Origin: Hypomyces perniciosus
Taxonomy: Eukaryota; Ascomycota; Sordariomycetes; Hypocreales; Hypocreaceae
Length of the DNA stretch: 64,000 bases
Assembly (NCBI GenBank): GCA_008477525.1
Contig: SPDT01000004.1
Span: 1,364,001 to 1,428,000, forward strand
Direction: 5' to 3'
A model generated the notes under the pieces. That model did not search any database. It was not told where the DNA came from and saw only the letters and a list, made by a program, of their open reading frames with translations. Below, in pieces: positions 21,504-32,053 of the stretch (positions within the stretch are counted from its first letter, which is position 1; each line of letters begins with the position of its first letter). The position numbers were made by a program, and so were the translations under genes.

Positions 21504-22616
21504 GCGTTTGCTTCCAGTCTTCATGCCTTTCTTGTTGATATTTCGGATGGCACGGCCTGGCCATGGAGCAGCAGCACGGCATGGTGCGATGACTACATGA
21601 CACGAAAAGTACCTACGACGAATGTCTTCGAGCCATACCCACCTCTGGATGGGGTTGATCTGGCACTTTTACTTACGAACATGACCCTTTGGTCTTCCCT
21701 GCACATAATTCACATGTTTTCAGCGGAGAACGTCACCCAACGTTTTGTGAAATGAGAATACGCCGATACGGATATTTTCATTTTGGGTACATGATTAGGA
21801 GCTGGATGATGCGACGTATGCAAGTTGCGGACCAGTGGACCATTCGTTGATTGCGCATTTTCTTGAGTCTTTTCGCCCTTCCCCTTGCTCTGAAGCTGCG
21901 TCCGGAGATAACGGATTGTTTGCGGGCACTTATTATTTGGCCCCTTTTCTCTGTCGGACGACAGACAGACACATGTTGCTCTTCTTCTCCTTTATATACG
22001 ATTGGCAGCCTTGGAAGGGCGTTCGGGAAGGATCTTGATTGAACTGCTGCCGTTGTTTTTGTTTTGTTTGTGTCAAATATGGACGGAATTATACCTTGTG
22101 GTTATTGAACTTGTTGCTGTTGAAGGGTGCAGAGGGATGAAAAGTCGTGTACTCCACATGGTCGGCAACAAGGGTTGGCCATTTTTAACGGCTACCGGAT
22201 GAACCGTTGATGCAGCCATGCAAGGAGAGGCTTCTATAGTCGTGGCTCGGCAAAATGTTTTCAGTCTTTAAAGACGGTTGCGATGTGTGAATTGATGATG
22301 AAATGTACACATTTCTGTATGGCGTTCCGTTTATATGCGAGATAGCTTTTATCTCTCTATGCTGCTCGTCTAGTCTATGCATATTACTCGGTCTATGAGT
22401 ACGTCTCACGCCATCAAGATGTCTATTCCCCTGCGTGTATCCTAATACGTCATAAAAGCATCGAGAAACCTGCCGGCAGAAGCCAAGATGCTGGGATGAG
22501 AAAAGCGCATGCTGAACACTGAATCTCAGCGTCAAAGAAAAGAAAAGAAATAAAAAAAAACAAAATACTACCACCCTCCGTCCGGTATATATACGCGGGG
22601 TCTTGAGCAAATATTA
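21504..22616. other. Convergent intergenic region
   Basis: 1.1 kb between the stops of BEM1 and the membrane-protein gene at 22617. Presumed 3' UTRs; short ORFs without support; an A-rich tract near 22530-22562. No gene recognised. Confidence 0.35.
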
Positions 22617-23640
22617 TCACTCCAGTTTTTCCATGAGATTTCGTCTTACTTTCATGTTGACGACGCCACCGACACCAAAGGCGGGTATGATACGACACAT
22701 TCTGGCCGCTGAACTTATAAGCCAATTGGATCGTACGCGGTCCCAGCGGTCGCGCCAGGATACTGGGGTTGGGCCAACGCCGCTGGGGCGGTTGTATATG
22801 TCCAAGCCGAGGAGGTGTATCGGCGTGGAGAAGAATTGTACGCAGGCCGGGGCGAGGAATTGGGCAGCTGTGAGGCCGGAGATGTGGCGGCGGAGGTCCT
22901 GCGATAGGCGGGCGTCGATGCTCGGAGCGAGTAAGGAGGGGACGTTGAAGGAGGCGAAGATGGTGAGGCAGTCGCGGAGGGTGAAGAGTGCGTAGACGGG
23001 GAGCGGGACGGGACGGGGGGTGGCGCCGGGGGGGCCGAACATGCGGACGAAGACTTGGTCCTTGTAGATGCAGAGCCCGACGTTGGCGGCGGTGGAGGCG
23101 AAGAACTTGCCGGGGCCGGAGGTGACGGCGGAGGCGGGGCGGTTGGAGAGGGTGGAGGAGGAGGTGTCGAGGGCGTTGGCGGTCATGTAGGTGCCGCTGT
23201 AGAGGAGGAAGATGAGGGCGCAGGGGCGGGAGAGGAGGAGAGACTGAGGGCGGCGGATGAGGGTGCGGAGGGAGGAGAGGATGGAGGCGGAGAGGGTGCT
23301 GCGGCCGGAGGCGTTTTCCATGATGGAGCTGTGGGAGGGAGAATATCTTGGTTAGCTATTGGACTTTGATAGCTTGCTTTGGAGGGGTAGCTTGGAGATG
23401 GCCGCCAAGAGTGAGGCTCATGTGAGCGTGTGGAATGTCAGAAAGGGCATACCGGTCAATGATGGAGATGATTGGCGCGATGAGGGCGCCTGCGGACGCT
23501 GCGCTTGCGGCATCTGCGGCGAGTCGCCATGAGAGGTGTTTGGTGTTCCACGTCGGTATGGGTTTGTTGGCCAGGGGAGATGACGACGTCATTGCGAGCT
23601 CCCTGGCCAAGGGTTGTGACGCGGGACCGTCCGTTTTCAT
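22617..23640 (-). CDS. Conserved fungal membrane protein, function unknown
   Basis: Two exons: 23640-23453 and 23328-22617, 299 aa. The 124 bp intron has donor GTATGC and acceptor CCACAG, joining ALIAPIISIIDR to SIMENASGRSTLS in frame. Several moderately hydrophobic segments are visible: ASAASAGALIAPIISIID, RPCALIFLLYSGTYMTANALD, LPVYALFTLRDCLTIFASFNVP, LTAAQFLAPACVQFFSTPIHLLG and IIPAFGVGGVV. Many Arg residues and no acidic signal peptide suggest an organellar, perhaps mitochondrial, multi-pass protein. I recognise it as fungal-conserved in style but cannot name the family. The start could be the Met at 23640 or an inner Met (MTSSSPLANKP). A longer start at 23712 would run through a Cys/Val repeat encoded by a CA microsatellite and is unlikely. 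Confidence 0.72.
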
Positions 23641-24590
23641 CGCGGCGGTGGCGGCAGATTTGGTGGTTTTGAAAGCACACACACAGACGCACACGCACAC
23701 AGGGCGCGCCACTTCTCTCTACTCGGGGAAAAAAAAAACGCTCTACGATGAGGGATACATCTGCTGGAGGGAGCGGGGAGTGTGTCGAATGAAGATTGGT
23801 GGCATTACTCCATAATCTTGGGAGAGAGCGGGTGAAAGAGGGAGAGGGAGACAGAGGCTGTGAAAAAAAAACGGTCGAATAGCATTACTCAGAATGAAGC
23901 TGACAGCTAATCCAACAACTGCTCACTTCTCACTTGGGAGAATTACGGCATCGGCCACCGATTTCGGAGTGTGAAAAACGGCGCGTGGAAGGGATCCGAG
24001 CAAGCCGGAGTTTCGGCGGCTCGGTTCCGTGACGGGAGGCGGAAGGGTCTGCCGAAGGGGGGGAGCGGACGGAGCTTGGGAGGAGCTTGGGGGTACGTAT
24101 CCTTCCCTCCTCCGGCTCAGGTACGGATACCGCTAGGAGGAGAGGGGAAGAGTGTGTGTGTGTGTGACTCAGCGAATTAGCGCAAGGTACGGAGGTGCGG
24201 AAGTTGGGAAGGTGCGGCCACCAGAGGGTCAGGTGCCCAACCCGTTAGCGCGCCCAGCGAAGACGTGGCCGCGTTTAGTGGATGGACGGCGTTTGACACC
24301 TCACAGCTATTTTGACAACGTTTTTGCCCACAACAGTCGATGATTCCATTCGGGAGATTTGATTTTTTTTTTTTTCGCTCATCCTTGCTGGGAGTGAACA
24401 GCCCATTCGGCCTGATTGCTAATTGTGCAATGGATGACGATTCACTTCTTATTATAGCGCCTAGACATACGGGTACGCGCGGACATGGGCGAAAAGGCAG
24501 GCCGCACTGGTTAGTATAGTACATACGAGTAGATACGGTCTTACAGTCTTACGGTCAGGCAGGGCAGAGCAACACCCGATCCAAAGCGGA

Positions 24591-24627
24591 CAAACGAAAC
24601 AAAACAAAACAGAACAAAACAAACAAG
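24591..24627. repeat. (AAAAC)n simple repeat
   Basis: AAAAC pentamers with one substitution (CAGAAC) in the intergenic region. Confidence 0.8.
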
Positions 24628-24682
24628 GATACGATACGGAGACCAGTCAGTGGCCATGCAGGAGCACGGGTTTTATCATGGC

Positions 24683-24709
24683 TATCTATCTATCCATCTA
24701 TCTATCTAC
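24683..24709. repeat. (CTAT)n tetranucleotide repeat
   Basis: About 6.5 CTAT units with one CCAT variant. Confidence 0.8.
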
Positions 24710-25543
24710 GAGAGAGAGTACGAAGTACGGAGTGCAAAGCATGTATTATCGATGCATTTCTGCTGATAAGCAACCGGTGCAGAGACGCCCATGTTCATTT
24801 ATAGCCCTCACTGCTTTTACGAGTGCGATGCAGATTTATGCATCAATAGCGGCGCTCCACCTGGTCGTTCGTTGTCAGGCCTGCATCGACGCTATCTCAG
24901 CCACACACAACTCTTCCTTTTGTCCAAGATCCCAGCATAATATGGGGAATTCTTGTCGATTGCGCCCACGTTTCACCACTGATGGAACCACTGCGACACG
25001 CAATCACATGCTATAGGTTTCGTCAGGCCAATTTCGAGTGCGTCGCGTGAGGTATTCCTGCGTCGTCGACTGGGGCAAAGGTCGTGGCTGCATAAGAACC
25101 AACGTATCGGCGTAAGGCTGCAATGCAGCGGTGGCGATCCATACAGATGGAGACACAACAACGCACACCACCAATGAACGATGTCCAACAATGGCGGTAT
25201 GCACGGCGTATGCCTCAACTACGTGGCTGGGGTCCAACGGGACGCTTTGCTCCTCCAAGGTCAGATCAGGTCTGCGGAGCGTGCCAAAGCCCTCCTTGGG
25301 ACGATACTGCCTTGGTCTCGATGCAGACGACGACGTGTTTGCACTCCTCTCCGTCCTGTCTGGCCCGAGGCATCTGACGCTGGGATAAATGGATATCTGA
25401 CTCTCGTCCTTCGTCGTTTGCGTGTGTATGAGATGCCAAACGTCCTCGCCGAAATATTCACATAACCCAACACTGCTTCCGCGACGGCCCAAGGTTTTCC
25501 TTCACCGTCAATTAGTGGTTGTTGTTCCTCGACGACCCCATCG

Positions 25544-25570
25544 CCAGCCCAGCCCAGCCCAGCCCAGCCC
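25544..25570. repeat. (CCAGC)n pentanucleotide repeat
   Basis: Five perfect CCAGC-type units about 25 bp upstream of the start codon at 25596, so probably within the 5' UTR. Confidence 0.8.
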
Positions 25571-25595
25571 AATCACCACCAGTCCCAATTCAATA

Positions 25596-27697
25596 ATGAG
25601 TCGGAGAAATGGAAGCTCAGATGCAACCTTTTACTTCCAGGCCTGGCGTGTCGACAAGGTCGTAGGCGGAGAGTCGTGGTCCCAGAACAAGGAATTGGCC
25701 GACTTTGTCGAGCAGCACCTCAGTGCGGATGCGAAGAAATGGCTCTTCGTGAGGGCTTGCGTCCCGACAAAGGAAAGGCCAGGCCTTCTCATCCCATACT
25801 CAGTAAGTGCCATCATCCAACTTCATCCAAGCAAAACAACATCAAACGTGCTGACGATGGAAAAAAAAATAGATATGTGTCAAGCAGCGAGCTGCCAAAA
25901 TTGGCCAGAATCCTGCTGATGCGGATCGATCGCTCCTCCAGTTCCGTGACAAGGAGTACCCCGCCATCGCGAGGAGCTACTTCCGGACCAGGCTGATGAA
26001 GTCGTTGGATTTCTTCAATGCTTACGCAGACGGAGTCGAGTCAGAATCTCCGCTGGCCAACTTCGAGGTGGTCAAGTCTTCCACCCAGCTGAAGGAGAGG
26101 ATTCAATCAGCAATTCGGTATGCGAAGAGGGAGTCGTGGGGCGATGTTGTCCATGGATTGTACGTTCAACCAACACCATCTTGAATCTATTAGTAGTACC
26201 TAGCTAACACTCCATTACAGGGTTGAGAATTCCTCGGGGTCCGACTTCAAGGCCGCTCGGTTCATCTCCAAGCGAAGTCAAGGTAATATGTGACATCATC
26301 ATCATCATCAAGAGGAGAAATATAGCAGACTAACACATGCTTCTCATACAGATCCCAAGGCCAATCCACATGTACTACCGACCGTTCCTCTCCGTTCGCC
26401 TTTGCTGTTGTGCAATGGCCAGAGCTCCGACAGCCTTATTTCAACTACCGCCACGGAGCTTCCCGGCTCCGATTCGACATCGATAGACGGCTCCAGTTCT
26501 GATGCGACCTCTGAGTGTTCGAGTTCCGACGAAACATCTCGGTCGTCCGTTGCTGAGGAGTCTTCTGAGGTCTGCAGCACAGAGGATGCCACCGAGTGCT
26601 ATGACACAAAGGAATCTTCTCAGTCATCCGACTTTGAGCAATCCGGTCAATCTCATGTTGCTGCCGAGTATGACGGCACTGTTGTGCGCAGTTCGTCCAA
26701 GGCTGTCGCTCCCAGACAAAAGATGTCATATGTCATGTCACAAGACGCGCAAACTGCAGTCCTCGTCTTGCAGAATGCCGGAAGCTGGCTTCAGTACTTG
26801 ATGGCGTCCAGAGGCAACGCAGGCCCTCAATTTGAGTTCAATTACAACACCCCCATCATCATCGCTGCTGCAGTTTCGCCGCTTCAGGCACTGAGGCCAG
26901 ACGGCACGATGCGGGTATTCTTCATGTCGCAGGCAAGAAGAATACTGAAGGATGACTCGAACTCTGATGATAAGGACCGACGAGTCTCTCTCCGCCGCAA
27001 AGGCAAGGCAGTGCGTGAATGGGTCATTGGGAGCGCCAAGGTTTCCACGCGCGCCCTGACAAAGAAGCTGCGAAAGAACCTCCAACAAAGGAACGAACCA
27101 GTCGAGTCAGTTGTTGGACCGAATAACCGAGTGATCGAGATGACCCCGGCTCCGGATATTCCTGAGGCCATTATCGTCACACCAACCCCCGAAGCCCAAA
27201 TCCAGGAGGGAGATATCATTCAGCATGAGGAGGACGAAGACGGATTTGTTCGCGTCGACACCACGCCTATCAAACGAGTGGTCGAGATCGTCGACGAAAT
27301 CGAGAAGAAGGGACAGAAGCGACCTGTCCGGAAGACACGGCGCTCAGCGGCCTCGAGCGGCTTCGTTGCCGAGAAGAAAAGAATAGAGGCCTCTGACTTT
27401 CCCCAGAAGCCGGCCAAGGCCTACACCCACCCCTTCGCGCGCAAGTCCTGGCGAGACGAGGAGCCCCAAGCTCCCCAGCTCATCTGCGACAACTTTTTGC
27501 ACGTGGAGGATGTTCAGGTCTTTTCCTTCTCAGCGTTCGGTCATACCCAAGACTTGATGCATGGAGGAGGTTATCTCGGAACACCACCGGATGACAATGA
27601 TGGGATCAAAGTCTGGTCGCCTCCCGTTGTTGGCATTTTTTCTTGGGTGTGGGATCACATGAGTGTGGGAGGGTGGTCCAAAACAACTGCCCATTAA
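25596..27697 (+). CDS. Unrecognised four-exon protein, Ser/Asp-rich middle
   Basis: Function unknown. Four exons: 25596-25802, 25873-26159, 26221-26282 and 26352-27697, 633 aa. Donors are GTAAGT, GTACGT and GTAATA; acceptors are AATAG, TTACAG and ATACAG, all keeping frame. The N-terminal 190 residues look folded and helical (FYFQAWRVDKVVGGESWSQN; KEYPAIARSYFRTRLMKSLD; IQSAIRYAKRESWGDVVHGL). A Ser/Thr/Glu/Asp-rich tract runs about 210-300. A second compact block follows (AQTAVLVLQNAGSWLQYLMA). A basic stretch (KKGQKRPVRKTRRS) could serve in nuclear import. The C-terminus is Gly/Trp-rich (GIFSWVWDHMSVGGW). No known domain seen. Confidence 0.75.
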
Positions 27698-28462
27698 TTG
27701 GGAGTTGTTGGAGCTATGAGAGACGGTGATACGACGGATTCAGATTGATGCTTTCATGATTTATGCGAATGGCATGGTGTCTGGCGTTGGATTATTTTGG
27801 GTTCTATCCTCGGGTGTTTTTTTTTGTTTTTTTTTTTACGAACTCGCCGAGCAACAAAGTCTGCACTCAACTACGACTCTCGGCGACTCACCGTCATCAC
27901 GAAACTTTCCTTTTGTCTTCAGCATGTACGATTACGACTTGGATGGGATATGGAGCATGATACTACACATGATACTACACGGGTTTGGATACTACAGGAC
28001 AAGGGCATACATACATAGCAGGATATGGGATACTAGCATTAGCATATGGTTGGGAAGAACCTTGATGGAGCATATGGGAGGATTGGATAGAAACAGATTG
28101 CCGCACACGCTTTTTTACGAAAGCGTTATTTTACCTTTCACGCATTGTACATATATTCGCTTCGTAGTATATTTAACCATTTTTTCTTGTATATTCTTGA
28201 TTTCCTGGTGTCCCGGTTGTGGACTCGACGCGCGGTGCCTCGTATGAGATATATGATGGAAGAGAGATGGGCACGATAGGAATTCCCGTATATATAGAAC
28301 TGCCATCGCTTCTTCTATCATTCCCGCTATGAAAACGAAGGACCAGAGCCAGTTGCAGACAGAACTGCATAAACATCAAACGCCAAGATAAATAGTACCC
28401 AAACCCCCAAAGCAATATCCAGTCGTTTGTTCAGTTACCAATCTAGAAAGCATCCAAGTATT
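27698..28462. other. Convergent intergenic region
   Basis: 765 bp between two stops. A short tandem repeat of ATGATACTACAC lies near 27957-27980, and a poly-T tract near 27817-27836. The 173-codon open frame here (27726-28247) looks like 3' UTR. No gene recognised. Confidence 0.4.
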
Positions 28463-30859
28463 TTACCACTCTGTGTCCCCTCTCTTGATTTCCCCATCGA
28501 CGCATCTCCTAACCCAATCCCAGACCGTGCGATGCCAGACCAGTGAGTTTTCCGCTGACAGCACCCAATGGCACTCATCTGAGAACGTTAGGAACCTGCT
28601 CGGTACGCCTTGTGCCTGTAAAGTATTAAAGCAGGCTATGCCCTCAGTGACAGGACACCGATAGTCCTTCTCGCTGTGGATAATAATGGTAGGCGGTGCG
28701 TTCTTCCAGTTGCGGAGGAGTTCCGGGCGGGCGGGATTCCAGCGTTCCATTTCCTCAGGGTGAACCCAAGGGTATGGTGATCTACCGTACTCGCCGTTAT
28801 CCATGATCACGTCGCTTTGGAGAGAAAAGCTGGGAAGGCTGAAGATTCCGTCGTGCCAGACAGCGCAGCAGAACTGAAAATTTGATTTAGTTGAGACGTG
28901 ATCAGAGGTGGTATTGGTCTTGAGCCTACCTTCTTGATGACTTCGTGGCCAAAGAACCAGCTGACCATATATCCTCCGTAACTGGCGCCTGCGAGGACAG
29001 CCTTTTCCTGGTCAAGATATGGAAGGCTTTCAAGGTAGGTGATAAGATTTAGGAGGTCCTGGAATGGATTTCCGCCCCATTGGCCGTCAACCCCTAGGCA
29101 AAAGTTAGATGAGTGCGCATTATGAATACAGTCTTACTTACGCTTCGAAAACTCGATTCCATAGCCGGTGCTGCCGCTGATATTTGGACAAATTACGATG
29201 TAGCCCTGCTCCGCCCAGGAGGCCATGTTCCACTGCGTAGATGAGGAGATTAGCAAGCAGATACGAACCATATCCAAATGATCAAAGATGAGACAACATA
29301 CCCTAGTGCTCCATCCGTCTTGCCAGGATGAGACAGGTCCTCCGTGTGGCATCAAGACCCAGGGGTACTTCTTTGTGTGATCAAAATCCTTCGGCCTAAC
29401 CATGAAGGAATGAATGCAGTAGTCATCAGCTCCCTCAAACCAGAACTCGGTGACCATGTTTGCTGACAGTCCGAACTTGAGCCCATGCTTTGTGGCAGAA
29501 GATATGGTCCTCACAACACTGCTTCTACTGTCGATATCGCCGTTCTCAGGGATTCTGATAATCTGCCATAGGCTGCTGTCGATGAAGCTGTTACTCGACA
29601 CCAACAGTTTGTCCCACTTGTCTTGCTTCAGGGGATAATAGCTAGTCACGGAGCCTTCATGGAAGAAGATTTGAGGCTTCTCGCCATCATGGAGCTTCAA
29701 ATAGGCAAGCGCATGACGACCGTGCCTTGTGGTCTGAATGATGACGGCGTCTGAAGTACCAGCAAACTCGAACCCGTCAGGAGGGAAGTAGTCTTCGTCA
29801 TTCTCACATGGGTCTGCGATCAGGCTGAAGATATCGAATGCGAGAAGAGATTCAACAGACGCTGTATACAGCCGGGCATTTTGCTGGTCGTCCTCATCGG
29901 CGTGGAGGAAAGCGATGGTGGATCCATCTGGAGATATCTTAATATTGGATGCCAGACCTGGGCCGGAGCCGGATTCCCTCTCAATTAGACGCGGGTCCGC
30001 AGTCGGGGAATGAGCGAAGGATTCTATAGGAATGAAATATGGCGAGCTGAATAGGACATGATCCGGTCTCCGATCTGACAGACTCCTGGCAAGGAAAGCA
30101 ATGCCTTTGTCGCCGACATCGAAACCACCTGTCGGATCACCAACGTCATACATATCCAGAGGCGCTTCTAAATCAGGTGAGGATATAGCATTAAAGAGGT
30201 CCCCAGTCAACCTCCAAAATCCATCTTGAAGCACCAGCTTGTTGTACCAAAGCGAGTAGCGTTGCGATCTGAACAATTCGTTCCACTGTGTGAATATTAG
30301 ACGAGCAGCCTGGTGACATCGACAGAGTACTCACAATTCGAACACGGGGGTTATCAAAGATTCTGGCGGTTGATGTTGCCTTCTTCTTAGCCGACTCCTC
30401 ATTCAAGAGAGACCCATCGTCACCAACGATTCCTGCAACAACAAAGGCGACGCTTCCATCCTCCAGAGCTTTAAGCTTCAAGCCCGAAATGGGTGCATCG
30501 ATATCAGCCACAACATATCTCTCCCTCTGGACATCTACTCCATTGACCACAGCGACCTGCGTGTGACCATTGGGCAGCGATCTGAGGTAGATGATATCGT
30601 CGGTGTTGCTAGCATGATATCCTAACCCACCAATACTCGGTATCCAGAGGGCATCGTGGATCTCGTGGCTGTCAGAGAGCTGCTCTGAGCGGCCGGTCTT
30701 GATATGTATGACTCTCAGCTCCTTGTGGGTCGTGTGCCCTTGGAAATCATGCGTCGATAGGCTATAGAGAGCGTGGGTTCCGCTCGGGTTGGGTATCGCT
30801 GCACCGCGTCTCGGAGTGCCGAGGAGAGTCTCTGCGGTCAACTTGTGTATCAGAACCAT
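28463..30859 (-). CDS. S9 prolyl-oligopeptidase family peptidase, DPP V-like
   Basis: Serine peptidase with a beta-propeller and alpha/beta-hydrolase domain. Five exons: 30859-30335, 30285-29302, 29232-29142, 29093-28930 and 28873-28463, 724 aa. Donors are GTGAGT, GTATGT, GTAAGT and GTAGGC. Intron 2 (69 bp) is a stop-free multiple of three. The catalytic triad is visible: Ser near 571 in AGASYGGYM, Asp near 658 in HSEKDYRCPV, His near 690 in SDECHWVL. PHGGPVSSWQDGW supplies the oxyanion region. The N-terminus (MVLIHKLTAETLLGTPR) is no signal peptide, unlike secreted DPP V antigens, so a cytosolic enzyme is inferred. Confidence 0.9.
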
Positions 30860-32053
30860 GATGAAAGAACGGAGCGTTGACGATGTCGAGCTGCAAATCG
30901 GACTGTCTGTTTGCCTATTGCTGTAACAGTGGTGGCAATTGTGACATCAGCTGTAACGACTGCTCAGCACCCTGTAAAGAACTACTGCAGAGCAAATGCA
31001 AGTGGTAAGAATAGGTTGCCAACAGCGAGAAGAATCCCGTAGAGCAGTTCTTATTGATGATGAACGAGGGATGTTGGGTGCATCAGCTGAAGGAGCTGAC
31101 GCAAGAGGATGATGTTTCCAACTCGATTCGGTACTTGTATTAGTGGCGATTGAATGGCCTGATGCACTGATGCCTAGGCATTTCTAGGAGGAAACTCCAG
31201 CCTGAACAGGTACTTATGTATCTACGTTGTCTTGTATTGGTGGCGGATATCGGTACAGTGCTAAAACATGGAAATGGATACAAGGCTGTCTTGGCTATCC
31301 CATTCGCCTTTATTAGCTAACGATGGAATACTCGTATACTTCATACGGAGTACTCCGTATTATTATCTTATTAGTAGTCCCGTTGGGTCGGGAAGTTCTC
31401 CAAAGTGAGGCTAACCTAGACACCCTCGAATTTATAACAACGCTGCAATTGTCGCCTCAAATCCATGCCTGACGTAAAAAAAAAAATAGATCATAGTCTT
31501 TGTAGAGTTATATAAGGCATATCAATTATAATTCCTGGGTAATTTAAATTGTCCGTGTCTCGCTGTGTAAACTGGTATTAAAGACCACCTTTGCAGTCAA
31601 TATCGCTCTCTAGTTCACCCTGCCCAAGCCTACGACCACAAGGATGCAGCCGGTCCAGATCAAATATGACTCACTTCTATCCAAAGGCACATGAATTGAT
31701 AGAAAATTTACAAGAAAATGGTATCAAATACTTCCGCAAGCAAAAACAACAGTAATTATCTCGGCTCCTAGATGTGCTTTCACAATAGAGCGTTGCCATG
31801 CTATAGCCCGATCTCGGTATTTCGTGGATATTCCTAACACTTCTTACTTCTTATGCACCTCCCGGATCTTCACATAGTATCTTTATTGACTTTAAGAGTT
31901 ACAGTAAAGCTCAGCAAGTTCGTATTCTTCGTAGGTATGTACTGAATGCTATCGGGACCCACGATCATGTTCAGACGTCATGGACATTCTCAGACAAGGA
32001 AATGCTCAACAACTTTGTGAAAACACCAGCAAGCACAAATGCCAAACTCAACT
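30860..32053. other. AT-rich intergenic region with perfect palindrome
   Basis: 1.2 kb between the DPP V-like start and the YVC1 stop. The 18 bp palindrome at 31343-31360 is the clearest structure. Other parts are AT-rich without ORFs of note. Confidence 0.45.
31343..31360. repeat. 18 bp perfect palindrome containing two TACGRAGTA motifs
   Basis: ATACGGAGT followed directly by its reverse complement ACTCCGTAT. It contains TACGGAGTA at 31344-31352 and TACTCCGTA at 31351-31359, overlapping by two bases. Confidence 0.85.

Larger units (their letters stand above)
23641..25595. other. 2 kb divergent intergenic region rich in simple repeats
   Basis: Lies between two outward-facing starts. It contains CA tract 23675-23700, GT tract 24152-24166, poly-T near 24362, AAAAC repeats 24591-24627, CTAT repeats 24683-24709, a TACGAAGTA motif 24719-24727 and CCAGC pentamers 25544-25570. 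No gene recognised. Confidence 0.5.

Noticed and set aside
23641..23712. Start of the membrane-protein gene at 23712
   Set aside because: The added residues are a Cys/Val repeat encoded by a CA microsatellite, so an inner Met is more plausible.
27726..28247. 173-codon plus-strand ORF after the unrecognised gene
   Set aside because: Begins in the 3' UTR and is hydrophobic because of T-rich sequence; no support.
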